From positions 248,001 to 312,000 of the forward strand of contig NW_026251754.1 in the NCBI RefSeq assembly GCF_025024155.1: a DNA stretch of 64,000 bases. Direction: 5' to 3'. Position numbers and translations under genes: made by a program. The notes under the pieces are model-generated. The model was given only the letters and a program-made list of their open reading frames with translations, was not told the origin of the DNA and did not search any database. This document shows, in pieces, positions 24,126 to 34,259 of the stretch. Position 1 is the first letter of the stretch; each line of letters opens with the position of its first letter. Origin of the DNA: Gamsiella multidivaricata. Its lineage: Eukaryota > Mortierellomycota > Mortierellomycetes > Mortierellales > Mortierellaceae.

Positions 24126-25481
24126 ACCTGTGTGCCTCTCTTCGCTTCTGACCCATCGGCCAGAGAAATCAGACATGAGTCATGGCAAACAATCTGCGAT
24201 CAATGTGGATGTGCGATGATACCCGCAAGGGTTTAGAGTCATGGCTGAGAAGACAGCGTGCACAGGTGAGTGCTGTTCTTCCAATGGGGTATGCGTGGCA
24301 CTCAATTGTCGGCACTGTGGTCTTCTACTACGACGACCAACCAACAAAAGCAGCATCTGGCCTTGTTCAGTTGTAGGGTTCTAAGGTACCCGTAAGGGTT
24401 TAGAGCGGATGCTGTGGAGTGTGCATGTATCGCCCATTACCATAACCTATCTATTCATGTTCATTTGCCTCACCTGTGTGCCTCTCTTCGCTTCTGACCC
24501 ATCGGCCAGAGAAATCAGACATGAGTCATGGCAAACAATCTGCGATCAATGTGGATGTGCGATGATACCCGCAAGGGTTTAGAGTCATGGCTGAGAAGAC
24601 AGCGTGCACAGGTGAGTGCTGTTCTTCCAATGGGGTATGCGTGGCACTCAATTGTCGGCACTGTGGTCTTCTACTACGACGACCAACCAACAAAAGCAGC
24701 ATCTGGCCTTGTTCAGTTGTAGGGTTCTAAGGTACCCGTAAGGGTTTAGAGCGGATGCTGTGGAGTGTGCATGTATCGCCCATTACCATAACCTATCTAT
24801 TCATGTTCATTTGCCTCACCTGTGTGCCTCTCTTCGCTTCTGACCCATCGGCCAGAGAAATCAGACATGAGTCATGGCAAACAATCTGCGATCAATGTGG
24901 ATGTGCGATGATACCCGCAAGGGTTTAGAGTCATGGCTGAGAAGACAGCGTGCACAGGTGAGTGCTGTTCTTCCAATGGGGTATGCGTGGCACTCAATTG
25001 TCGGCACTGTGGTCTTCTACTACGACGACCAACCAACAAAAGCAGCATCTGGCCTTGTTCAGTTGTAGGGTTCTAAGGTACCCGTAAGGGTTTAGAGCGG
25101 ATGCTGTGGAGTGTGCATGTATCGCCCATTACCATAACCTATCTATTCATGTTCATTTGCCTCACCTGTGTGCCTCTCTTCGCTTCTGACCCATCGGCCA
25201 GAGAAATCAGACATGAGTCATGGCAAACAATCTGCGATCAATGTGGATGTGCGATGATACCCGCAAGGGTTTAGAGTCATGGCTGAGAAGACAGCGTGCA
25301 CAGGTGAGTGCTGTTCTTCCAATGGGGTATGCGTGGCACTCAATTGTCGGCACTGTGGTCTTCTACTACGACGACCAACCAACAAAAGCAGCATCTGGCC
25401 TTGTTCAGTTGTAGGGTTCTAAGGTACCCGTAAGGGTTTAGAGCGGATGCTGTGGAGTGTGCATGTATCGCCCATTACCAT
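24126..25481 (+). repeat. 346-bp tandem repeat, 4 units (last one 318 bp)
   Basis: Units at 24126-24471, 24472-24817, 24818-25163 and 25164-25481. Each begins ACCTGTGTGCCTCTCTTCGC and carries two copies of an ACCCGYAAGGGTTTAGAG motif about 170 bp apart. Each contains the same 64-codon frame (MANNLRSMWMCDDTRKGLES start) with no known family; since the units are identical, the frame's openness is weak evidence of coding. The duplicate of this region at 37199-37516 has a single unit. Confidence 0.92.
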
Positions 25482-26640
25482 TACCATATTGCAGTCCCGT
25501 CTTTTCTATGAAGTTTCTGTCCTTGTACGCCTGGATGAACCCGGCGTGGTGTGGTAGATCCACGTGGGACCCAGACAGGGTATCCGCGATGGAAGGCCCA
25601 GCTACGTTTGGCGCGATGAACGGAATAGGTACAGGACATCCCTACAGTCATATCAAGCGCAGGCTGCACGTCCAATTATGAGATGTGCAAGTAGGGAGCA
25701 TGTGCAGTTATAGAATAGTCAATTGCTAGGTCAATAAATACTAAGGAAAGACGGGACCAAATGGTTCCTAGTCTGTTTCCTCCCATATTTCTGAACAGCA
25801 CTTGCCCTGTACGACTCCCTAAGTCGCTCCACGCACCCATTGTCGCACTACACTGTACCCCAAGTTGGTATACTCTGCCATAGCTGGTCATCATAGCGCA
25901 TCGCCCAGCAAGAGTAGAGACGCGACCTGTGCGTCTGAACTTCTACAATCGAGTGTTCCTGCTGTGGCGTATTGCTAGTTCCTGAAATTATCTTAAGCCA
26001 CCGAGCAATAAGTAATTGCTCGGTCGCTGTAATTAAAGATCTCTCTCTTGTCCTCATTGATTCTGGACACAGTCATATCTTTCACCTGTGAGTGAGAAAT
26101 ATGACTGTGTCCAGAATCAATGAGAACAAGAGATTACTTATTGCTCGGTGGCTTAAGATACCTTCAGGAATTATCGCACACAGAGGCAGTGTGGAAAATA
26201 GGCCATATGCCACAGTGAGTCCGCCTCGCATGGCCTGGAGGTCCCTCGACCAGGCAACGGCCATGGTCTTATAACGAATGAGTGCGGAGGACCAAGAACG
26301 GCACCCCCTCGATGTCCTCGTCTAGGCACACTGTCCTTCTTTTCCTTCTGCTAAGGACCAAGCGCTTCTTCCTCGAAGGATCTCATTGTAAATGTTCTCT
26401 GCGTCTGGAGCCTATTTGTTTCTACTGTAGTCCCGCAACTTATCTCTAGGTCTTTGCTTCCAATTTATTTCTGTAGTCCTTTGTTATACGGATTGTGGTT
26501 CTCGCCGTCGCTCATTTATTCGCGACATACATTTACGGTAAGACAATTATTATTTAGAGACTTCGTTGACCAGTAGACTTTTATTGAGCAACGTATTTAC
26601 AGTTAGTACTTTTACCTGGCAGGTCGCCCCTTCTTCCTAC
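25482..26640. other. Non-genic part of the duplicated island
   Basis: About 1.15 kb between the tandem repeats and the LINE start. It contains the inverted repeat listed separately and degraded coding-like stretches on the minus strand (25481-26057) and plus strand (26092-26274). Nothing intact is recognisable. Confidence 0.5.
25981..26169. repeat. Long inverted repeat (hairpin-forming)
   Basis: Left arm 25981-26078 and right arm 26099-26169 are near-perfect reverse complements around a roughly 20-bp centre. The arms pair through ATTCTGGACACAGTCATAT and its complement, and again through CTTAAGCCACCGAGCAATAA; the left arm carries an extra insert of about 28 bp. Both arms, read outward, encode the same start (MTVSRINE...LLIARWLKI), so the structure looks like two head-to-head copies of one coding fragment. 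Duplicated at 38016-38204. Confidence 0.85.
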
Positions 26641-26741
26641 CATGTCAAATGGTGAAAGCTTACGCGATACTTCCGGCCGTCCTCCAGGGCGGCCACCCTC
26701 TATCTCCCCTCCTGGAGTCAGTGACGGCTCCACGTACTCCG

Positions 26742-26943
26742 TGTGATGTTTTATGTACCTGAGTGTGAGTCAAGGAGAAAAAAGAGCGTTGTTGTTTATT
26801 ATGCTCCCGGTAGGGGTTTTTATAGCCCCGATCTGGGGCTTGGAGTATTAGATAGCTTAATAGTCTCATGAATAAAAACGGAAGTGGCCTAAATGTGAAG
26901 GTTCACTCCCAGTACAGTCCCAATTTGGGGTTTGGACGGAACA
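26742..26943. mobile_element. Solo LTR, family 1 (202 bp), in LINE ORF1
   Basis: Starts TGTGATGTTTTATG and ends CGGACGGAACA, i.e. TG...CA ends, flanked by a perfect 5-bp target-site duplication CTCCG (26737-26741 and 26944-26948). The same 202-bp sequence is present at 38777-38978 and 61297-61498. No internal retrotransposon sequence is present, so it is a solo LTR left by recombination. Confidence 0.88.
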
Positions 26944-27714
26944 CTCCGAACGTCTTCGGGGTACCAAACCAAGCTTCTTTCCAACCCCCATCTTCGTCCA
27001 CTCTGAGCTGGGTCGCTTCGCCCACCAGGCCAAGGTCCCCTAGAGTGCAGTATCTCGCCCCTCAGTTACCTACACCAATCTCCCAGCCGTCCTGACCCCA
27101 TTCCAGGCCACAACTCTTGTGGCGAGGCAGATCGGGACCTTATTGGTGGTGAAGCACTCCTCTGGCCCCGGGGTGGGCCGGTGTCTGACAGTGTGCTTCA
27201 AAAACAACCGCGATGTGGAACAGGCCCTCCAGCATCCTATCACATTTGAGGGTACACAGTTCCCCGCGTATGCTGCTGCCCCCTCTAACATCCTTATTCA
27301 CCGGGTGTTCGTGCCCAATATCGACATTCCAGCTGAAGATGACTGGCAGGATCGCCTCTCTTTTGTGCTGAACCACACATTCTCTGCATATGGCACTGTG
27401 GCCAAAATTACCCTCCCAACGGTCAAAATGGGAGAGCTCTCATGGTTCCAGCCAGGCGCTCATATTTACCTGTCCGTGGAAGAAAATAAACTTCCCCTCC
27501 CGCAGACCATCACTGTTCCGTCTTGGGATCACCGTGAGCTGCACCTCCTTTCCGACGGCAACCCTCCCTGTTCGTTCTGCCGAACCCCTGGTCATACCGT
27601 CATTGACTGCCCCACCCGTCTTCGCCAGCACTGCACCCTCTGCCAGGTCGATGGCCACGAGGCTCAAGACTGTGCCCGCTACGGTGAGCGAGACCGACGC
27701 ATCGCCTCCCGCTG

Positions 27715-27910
27715 TGGTGTAGTAAATGAGAATCAGTTGGTTGTTCTTGCAAAGTTAATATTAGATCACGGGGAAGAGCACCGCCCCCAGAATAAAAGAA
27801 TAAACGGTCTGGTGCCTGAACCAGAGTCTTTCCACCTAAATCTTTTGCATCACACATTGTATCCATCCAGATTGTCCGGATAATACCGCATCAACGACAG
27901 GTACTGACTA
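27715..27910. mobile_element. Short insert in LINE ORF1 (repeat family 3)
   Basis: A sequence of about 190 bp starting TGGTGTAGTAAATGAG breaks ORF1 just after the second zinc knuckle. A CCGCTG direct repeat flanks it (27709-27714 and 27911-27916). The same sequence, with scattered differences, recurs at 62163-62352. It has no ORF of its own; SINE-like or LTR origin is possible, and the ends are uncertain by a few bases. Confidence 0.65.
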
Positions 27911-28925
27911 CCGCTGTCAATAGCCCATGCAACGAGATACAATCAACAGGGAATGCCGATCCTGATCATTCGCCACCTTTGCACCATCAATCGCTCTTAT
28001 TTAGACATTGTACTTGCCCCGCAGCGCTTTCCCGATCACCGATCGTCTCATTGAGCATCCGTCATCGGCCCACCCTCGTGAAACGGCATTATAAAGGTAC
28101 AGCGGAGGCCTGATCAGCGACTATTGGCATACAACGACTCCAGAGGGGTGGACTTCATTGTCACGACTCCTCACCTCATCGGACATCACAATATGCGAAC
28201 TCCTTGCAACTACCCCAGTCATTCCCAAAGGAATATAGTCCTAGCTCGCACCATTTAGCTAAATAGATCCCCATATTTATTCCTTCCATTTACGTCTAGT
28301 CTATTTTACCGTTGTGTTCTTACATTCCGATCTAAAGGAGGACCCTGCACCACGAACCAGTAAGTGACCGAAGCACAGCCTTGCCGAAGTCCTATTCGCG
28401 TGGTAACTCCTGTTGTAAATAGAACTAATGGTAGAAGTTATAGAACCCGTTAGTAGACCCCCTACACCGCAGTCCCCTCCCCCCCCCAGATCTACCAGGA
28501 GGATGATATTCCCACTAACGAAGTTCCTAGCCAATTCTTCTCTATGGGTACCTCTTCCGCCGCCCCCACACCTACTTTCAATATTCTCACCGATGAAGAA
28601 GACACCGGAATGCAGTCTTCCTCAGAGATATCCACCCAATCAATTAGTTGGCAAACAGTCAAATCTAAGCGCTCACATTCCTTGTCTCTCAGTGATCGGT
28701 CAGTGAGCCTCTTGTCTGGTACGCCGGGTTCTTCCCGGCCAGCCGGAACTGGCTCATCCTGCACCTCCGGGGTGATGCAGACTTTAAATCGCCTCGTCGG
28801 ACGTAGCAAAAAAGTTTACGCTAGAGACACGCAGGATAGCAGCTCCATCCGATCGGTCCACTCCACTCGCTCCACCAAACGCAACAGACCCCAGAGGGGC
28901 GAATCTCAACAATAATTTACTCCAA

Positions 28926-31900
28926 TGCTGAAAATCGCTACACTGAACGTCCGGGGTATTCGAAAGATACGCCCTATGTAAGACTTGTGGGTGAACGAGG
29001 AACAACGAGGTGAAAACGAGGGGAGACGAGTGAACAAGGTGAATGAACAGGACGAATATGTGAAGACAATAGTTTATTGACTAGACTGTTGTGAGTGTAT
29101 GAACTGGGGTTCAACTATATAGTCTGTCCTTCCTTATATATATCAGACGAATAAAGGTCTTGATTAGAATTCATGGTTCCAGACATTTCGGTGCTGCCTT
29201 TGCTCAACTTTACATCATGGAGCTTTCTGTGATGAGGGCGACGTTGATCCTTTCTTAGACGCGTCTAGCGTCACATGACAACACCAATCAGAGCTAAACT
29301 CTGACACCCTACCTCTGGAAAGGAGTCCACAGTTTTCCATCGCTGGCTGAAAGACCAGCAGCTGGATATCATAGGACTCCAGGAACTACAATTTGACCCC
29401 GACTCCCCTCTAGACACCAGGCTGAAGACCGCAATCGGCGCCCATGACGCCATCTGGATACCGTTTTGCGCCCTCCTGATCTGTCACCCTGACCTCTCCT
29501 TCTCCACGCATACCATCTCCCCAGATCGTAGGTCGATAGTGGCGACAATCCAGTCCTCCGCCCTCACCAGCCCTCTGACAGTCTGCACAATATATGCACC
29601 CGCTCAACACCAACCACACACCCGCTTCCTCCATACCCTCCTACAACGACCGTCCTTCATCCACCCTACTCCTCAACCCATCCTCCTGGGCGACTTTAAT
29701 CTGCATCACCACACGGCAACTCGGTATCCAGCTTTCCAAGGCTGGCTCCAGTCCCACATGGTCGACGGCATGCTGGGCTCGCGTCTCGCCCCTCGATCAA
29801 CTTTCTTTAACCGCTCGCAGCGCCACCAATCTACCATAGACTACATCTTCCTATCGCCAGACTTGACCCCCCGCAGCCCTTCAGCCTCCCAAACCTACAC
29901 CTGCAACTTCACTGACCACGGTTTCCTCTCTCTCCAGATCAAACCTCCTTCCCAGATCCGTCATGGCAAAGGTACTTGGCGCCTCAACACTTCTCTTCTA
30001 CGTCAGCAGGAATTCCGCACTTACTTGACTACCACCCTAGACATGGCTTCCGTTCCTCGAACATCGGAAACCCCCCATCAGCATTGGGATCGCCTCAAAA
30101 AGCATTGTCGCATATTTCACCAGAGTTCACTGTATATTTAATCTAAGAAGTGTACCTCCAGCTCACTATTATATTTATAATACAAATAAATACCTAATCG
30201 GTGTGGTGTGTGGAGCCACATTTCTTTCTCACTCATTTTCTGAATCCCAAAACATCTCAAGCATGTCCGGAAGGCAAGTATTTCATTCTCGATCCTTCAT
30301 AAATCCCGCACCGCCTCGGAGGGAAAGCGTCTCCAGGAACAGCGTCTGGCACTTCTCGACGAGCATGAGGACGCCTTATACCGACAGGATCCTCTGGCTG
30401 CATTGATACAGAAGGATCTAGACCGGGTTGAGGCGTCTCTGACAACTATGGTAGACTCCCATATGGATGGCCTGGCACAACGAGCAGGCTTACGCTGGAT
30501 GGAGAAAGGCGAACGCAGCACCCAGTACTTCTTCTAGTGCATCAAACACCGCAATCAAAAACGATGCATGTCGTCTCTACGGGACCCAGCGCAGGACATC
30601 GTCCATATGGAACCAGAAACAACAAGCGATTATGGTAGGACCTTTTATTCCGCCCTATACTCCCCTGAGCCAGCCGATCCAGACGCCACCACACAGATGC
30701 TACTTTCTTTATCAAACCGGCCCAAGATGACACAGGAAGACAACGAGAATCTCTTAGCGCCTCTTTCTCTGGACGGCATAGAGGATCTGATTGACCACAC
30801 CCCTCGGGGACGTGCACCGGGACAGGACGGTCTACCCTTTGAGCTGTACTCACTCCTTCTCCTTCACAGACCGACGGCCCACCTTCTTCTCCAAGTCCTC
30901 AACGACGCTCTCCTCCAAGGGACCTACCCAAAATCGTGGCTTCATACTACCATGGTGCTGCTGTTCAAGAAGGGTGACCCCGAACTATTGGCAAATTGGC
31001 GACCTCTCTCGCTGATCAACTGCGACGCCAAACTATTCACCAAGCTGCTGGCAAATCGATTACGTCCATGCCTCTCACACCTCATCACACCGTTCCAAAC
31101 AGGATTTGTTGAGGGCCGCTTTATTGGTGATAACGGTTTGATTCTTTCTAGCCTTATGGATCACTGCCGGGAGCAGCGAGGACACCAAGTGGGATTGCTC
31201 CTTGACCAAGAAAAAGCCTACGACCGGATTCATCCAGGGTACCTGCAGGATACTCTTCGCGCCTTGGAATTTTCTGAGGAGTTTATTCAACGTATCAAAC
31301 CCCTCTTCTTTGCAACACAGATCGCACTCAACGTCAACAGGGTTTTTAGCGACACCATTCACCCAACGACGTGGACTCCGACAGGGTGACCCGCTCTCGC
31401 CACTCCTGTACAATATTGCCTTCGAGCCCCTTCTACAATCTATCCTACAGGAGCCTGGGCTTGCTGGCTGTCCGATGCCTGCTCCGGAGCGGCCAATCAA
31501 GCTGCTAGCCTATGCGGACGATTTACTGACGGCACTGAATTCTGTCACAGAATGGCAGGTCCTGCATGGGATCTTAGAGACATACGGCAGAGCGTCCAAC
31601 GCTAAAGTCAACCTCTCCAAAACAAAAGCCTTTCCGATGACTCGCAACCCCGATGCTGCCCTACAGAATGCTCTCCAATCCACATCTATCGATTGGCGTG
31701 ATGAAAACACGCCTGCACATCTGCCATACCTCGGTTACCCCGTCCCGATCTGTCAAGGCCAAGTGAATCTCTTTTTCAACGCCTGCCTAGAAAAAATCAA
31801 GAAAATTCTTTTTCTGCAGGGACGACGCTCCCTCTCTGTTCTGGGTCGAAGCACGATCCTTAATGCTCTAGTCCTCTCCAAACTCTGGCACGCTCTCTGG

Positions 31901-32233
31901 GTGGTATCGCCTTCCCCAGCGTTCATGACTGCACTCCGAAAAGAAATCCGTAACTTCGCCTGCCCATTTAAGCCGGCAGCCTCCTGGGACACCATTTGCT
32001 CCCCTCGCACCGAAGGTGGCCTTGGAATCATTGATCCCCTACTTGAGCTGTCTCTGCCACGCGTCACCATCCAGCAAGAGTTCCACCGCTTCATCAACCT
32101 GCCTCAGTTGGTGGCATGCGGGGTCAAAGCCGTATGGGATATGCATTATGCTTTTGTGTTGAATGACAGCCCTATCAATAGTGCTGGGGTGGCGCGATCT
32201 ATGCGCACCAACTCACTTAAAAAAAAAAAAAAA
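28926..32233 (+). pseudogene. LINE ORF2 remnant (endonuclease and reverse transcriptase)
   Basis: Starts MLKIATLNVRGIRK (28926), the N-terminus of the EEP endonuclease. The frame resumes after the 330-bp LTR with FHRWLKDQQLDIIGLQELQ and runs to LLGDFNLHHH and STIDYIFLSPDL. After another insert, LRWMEKGERSTQYFF is followed by an in-frame TAG at 30537. The reverse transcriptase then reads APGQDGLPFELY, NWRPLSLINCDAKL, VGLLLDQEKAYDRI, a frameshift near 31385, RQGDPLSPLLYN and LAYADDLL (catalytic DD near 31510-31525). The frame ends near the first A tract. Confidence 0.85.
28977..29306. mobile_element. Solo LTR, family 2 (330 bp), in LINE ORF2
   Basis: Starts TGTAAGACTTGTGGG and ends AAACTCTGACA, with a perfect 5-bp target-site duplication CCCTA (28972-28976 and 29307-29311). 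Removing the LTR and one CCCTA copy (335 bp) puts the endonuclease start and the following domain back in one frame, which confirms insertion into an existing ORF2. It contains AT-rich TATATA runs near 29120-29150 suited to a promoter. Confidence 0.88.
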
Positions 32234-32303
32234 TCTTTATATTCCTAACATAGACTCCAATTACATGTCATACGTGGCTTTTCAGTACAAAAAAAAAAAA
32301 AAA

Positions 32304-32541
32304 AAGATCCTCTTGTTGCTGGGGGATGTACTCAACTTCCTAGCATAGTTACAGAGGAAACAGAGGAAACAGCAACGAGACAAAATTAGACATGCACAGA
32401 ATTTTCAACATCTCTTGCAAGCCATGACTCAGGATTTATTCTAGACATCATAATGTACTGTGATTGAAGCAGGCAACATTAGATAAAAGAAGAGGATATT
32501 TATGATTGTGAAGTATGAAGCTCATGCCGAATGTAAATATA
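32304..32541. other. Short gap between LINE and zinc-finger gene
   Basis: About 240 bp, AT-rich; probably includes the 3' UTR of the minus-strand zinc-finger gene. Nothing else seen. Confidence 0.4.
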
Positions 32542-34209
32542 CTAAGGAATTGGCGTGAATTCTTTCTCGACAAAGGCCACAACAGAGGCATTAGCCTTGG
32601 TGATATACGTTGACATGAGTGGGGCCAAAACCTGCAGGGTATTGTTGAGATGAAGGTTGCCAAGGATTTTAATAGAGGTTTGAGTGCCAGAGAAGAGTGA
32701 AAGTAACTTGTCTAGACCCTTGGATGCATTGGTTTGATCGGTGCATTGGTTCCGAAGCTCCTCAACTGTCTGTCTGTCGATCACGGCTTCTCTTGCATCT
32801 CGAATGACGCGACTGGCGAGAGTGTGAAAGAGACGTGACAAAACTGTTCCGTCGCCGTTGTGAGCTTGATCAAACGCCACCAAAGTGAATATCGTATATG
32901 GCTGACAAGGGTGCTTGTTGGCAAACGGACTGCTGGCACGGCAAAGGTAGTAGGTAGATGGGTCGTGGAATTTTGTTTTTGTTTGCCGCAGCTGCCACAT
33001 GAGGTTACTGCTCGAGACGGACCATGTATCTTTTCCTTGGGCAAGCTGAAGACCATCGTCCAATGATTCCTGATCCAGGAAGATCCTTGTTGCCAGTGAC
33101 TGACTTGTACTGGAAAGTAGAAATGATGGTGTGGCACAACCGACAGACGCGTTCATCCTTGTATCCAAACGAAGCGAGGAAGTGACGAGGGCATCGAAAG
33201 ATAATGTGCCAATGATCAGTCGTTCTCCGTCCTGTGCTGAAACAGTCGTGGGCCAGACGTTCTTGTATGGCGTTTTGATCGACGGCGGCAAAGAGTTGGC
33301 AACAGGTTGACCCTTGCGTACGACGAAGGGCTCTCGATGGGCATCGACTAGTCTTGTCCGGCCATAAGCCTCAATCGTGTTGGCAATGATGACCTGACCG
33401 TTCTGGTTGTTGAGGAGGAGACATCCAGCAAGAATCTTTGCGCAGGCAAATCGGAGATGGGGAGAAAATTCCCAGTCTCGGTTGAAAAGCTCGCAAACGC
33501 CATTGTCGAGTTCGATGTACTTTCGCCTCTGTATCAATGCTGCATAGGGCGAAGTCGACAACACATGCTCCAGTCCAGGTGCTTGAGTTGGAGTGCAAAT
33601 GGGACAGGTATCGTGATGGGCATGCTTCCTTTTTTTGGGTGGAGGCATATTTGAGGCGACTTGACCTTGACCAGCGGACAGCTTGACAATGACCGAGATA
33701 TGGGCTAGACCATTTTGCTCTGCCCCGTCAGGATCTTTCATGGCGAAAGGCCTCAGTTCGAGTGCATCGACAATGCCCAGTGTCCGTTGCTTCTCCGCGT
33801 CAGAGACGTGTGTCTGATTGCAGCTGTACAGGACCGCATCATTGTACTCTCGCATCTGAGGTGTTGAGTCGGCCGTTATTGGGACTGGAAGGGACTGGTG
33901 GCTCGGCATGGCGATGACTGGTGGTTGTTGGCCAGGCTCGTCATTGTCTTGCTCTTCAGGGGCACAGGTCAAGTTGGCCAGATGTTTGCGGCATCCTCCT
34001 TTGGTCTTGAATGTAACGCTGCAGAAAGGACAAGGGTAAACACCATCAATCTGCGTGACAGTGGCCTGTTTCGATAAGCCAGCCTTTGTGAGGACGGTGA
34101 TGGCGAAAGTGGACGCATGATAGTTCAAGGAATGAGCTCGACACTGATCAGAAGACTCAAAGGTTCGTGTTGGTGTACACTTGGAGCAAGTCCAGGTTTG
34201 GTCGGCCAT
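32542..34209 (-). CDS. C2H2-type zinc-finger protein, unknown function (555 residues)
   Basis: A single open frame, start chosen at MADQTWTCSKC (34209); an in-frame ATG lies five codons upstream. Residues 8-31 form a C-x2-C...H-type finger (CSKCTPTRTFESSDQCRAH), about 64-87 a second (CPFCSVTFKTKGGCRKHL), and about 207 onward a CPIC motif after a basic KKRKHAHH. The remaining 300 residues look globular (YIELDNGVCELFNRDWEF, ANTIEAYGRTRLVDAHRE) with no family I recognise. It is intronless and sits between a LINE and a minisatellite in a repeat island, so it may belong to a large transposon whose other genes are missing. A 21-bp minisatellite begins 51 bp upstream of its ATG. It has no internal stop, so it could be expressed. 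Confidence 0.6.
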   Translation of the reverse strand: MADQTWTCSKCTPTRTFESSDQCRAHSLNYHASTFAITVLTKAGLSKQATVTQIDGVYPCPFCSVTFKTKGGCRKHLANLTCAPEEQDNDEPGQQPPVIAMPSHQSLPVPITADSTPQMREYNDAVLYSCNQTHVSDAEKQRTLGIVDALELRPFAMKDPDGAEQNGLAHISVIVKLSAGQGQVASNMPPPKKRKHAHHDTCPICTPTQAPGLEHVLSTSPYAALIQRRKYIELDNGVCELFNRDWEFSPHLRFACAKILAGCLLLNNQNGQVIIANTIEAYGRTRLVDAHREPFVVRKGQPVANSLPPSIKTPYKNVWPTTVSAQDGERLIIGTLSFDALVTSSLRLDTRMNASVGCATPSFLLSSTSQSLATRIFLDQESLDDGLQLAQGKDTWSVSSSNLMWQLRQTKTKFHDPSTYYLCRASSPFANKHPCQPYTIFTLVAFDQAHNGDGTVLSRLFHTLASRVIRDAREAVIDRQTVEELRNQCTDQTNASKGLDKLLSLFSGTQTSIKILGNLHLNNTLQVLAPLMSTYITKANASVVAFVEKEFTPIP

Positions 34210-34259
34210 AATGAAGCGTAGCAATGAATATGGCAGGCGTGATGCGGCTGACGAAAGAT

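Larger units (their letters stand above)
22455..27243. repeat. Segmental duplication, copy A
   Basis: Bases 22455-27243 recur in the same orientation at 35528-39278. Offsets of matching landmarks are 13073 bases left of the 346-bp repeats and 12035 right of them; the difference of 1038 is exactly three repeat units. Where I compared by eye the copies were identical, including complete translated frames. The right end lies inside LINE ORF1, where matching becomes imperfect at 27244 and stops at about 27270. Copy A holds the 5' part of the nuclease-family gene, the small divergent ORF, four 346-bp units, the inverted repeat and the start of the LINE with its solo LTR. Confidence 0.9.
26641..28915 (+). 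pseudogene. LINE ORF1 remnant (CCHC zinc-knuckle protein)
   Basis: Nucleic-acid-binding ORF1 protein of the LINE. The frame starts MSNGESLRDTSGRPPGRP, is interrupted by a solo LTR, changes frame twice, and resumes at about 27092 with VLTPFQATTLVARQIGTLLV. Two CCHC knuckles are clear: CSFCRTPGHTVIDC and CTLCQVDGHEAQDC (27568-27670). The frame is then broken by a second insert and about 500 bp of degraded sequence. A Ser-rich C-terminal part is open from about 28544 and stops at 28913-28915, ten bases before the ORF2 ATG. Confidence 0.8.
26641..32303 (+). mobile_element. Non-LTR retrotransposon (LINE), two ORFs, degraded
   Basis: The element reads: ORF1 with CCHC knuckles, ORF2 with an endonuclease-like (EEP) domain and a reverse transcriptase, then A tracts at 32219-32232 and 32288-32303. 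The ORF1 ATG is at 26641; the true 5' end is not defined. It is broken by a 202-bp solo LTR (26742-26943), a second insert flanked by CCGCTG repeats (27715-27910), a 330-bp solo LTR (28977-29306), a further insert around 30127-30285, and frameshifts and stops (for example at 30537 and near 31385). The domain order and the RQGDPLSPLLYN and LAYADDLL motifs fit L1/Tx1-like elements. It is not autonomous in its present form. Confidence 0.88.

Noticed and set aside
24182..25414. Four identical 64-codon frames in the tandem repeats, with a CDQCGC zinc-knuckle look in another frame
   Set aside because: They are copies of one unit, so repetition adds no evidence, and the product has no recognisable family; treated as repeat DNA.
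24126..25481. CRISPR-like array
   Set aside because: Repeats are 346 bp, contiguous and without unique spacers, in a eukaryotic genome.
29410..29634. Minus-strand frame within the LINE endonuclease region
   Set aside because: Antisense shadow of the endonuclease domain.
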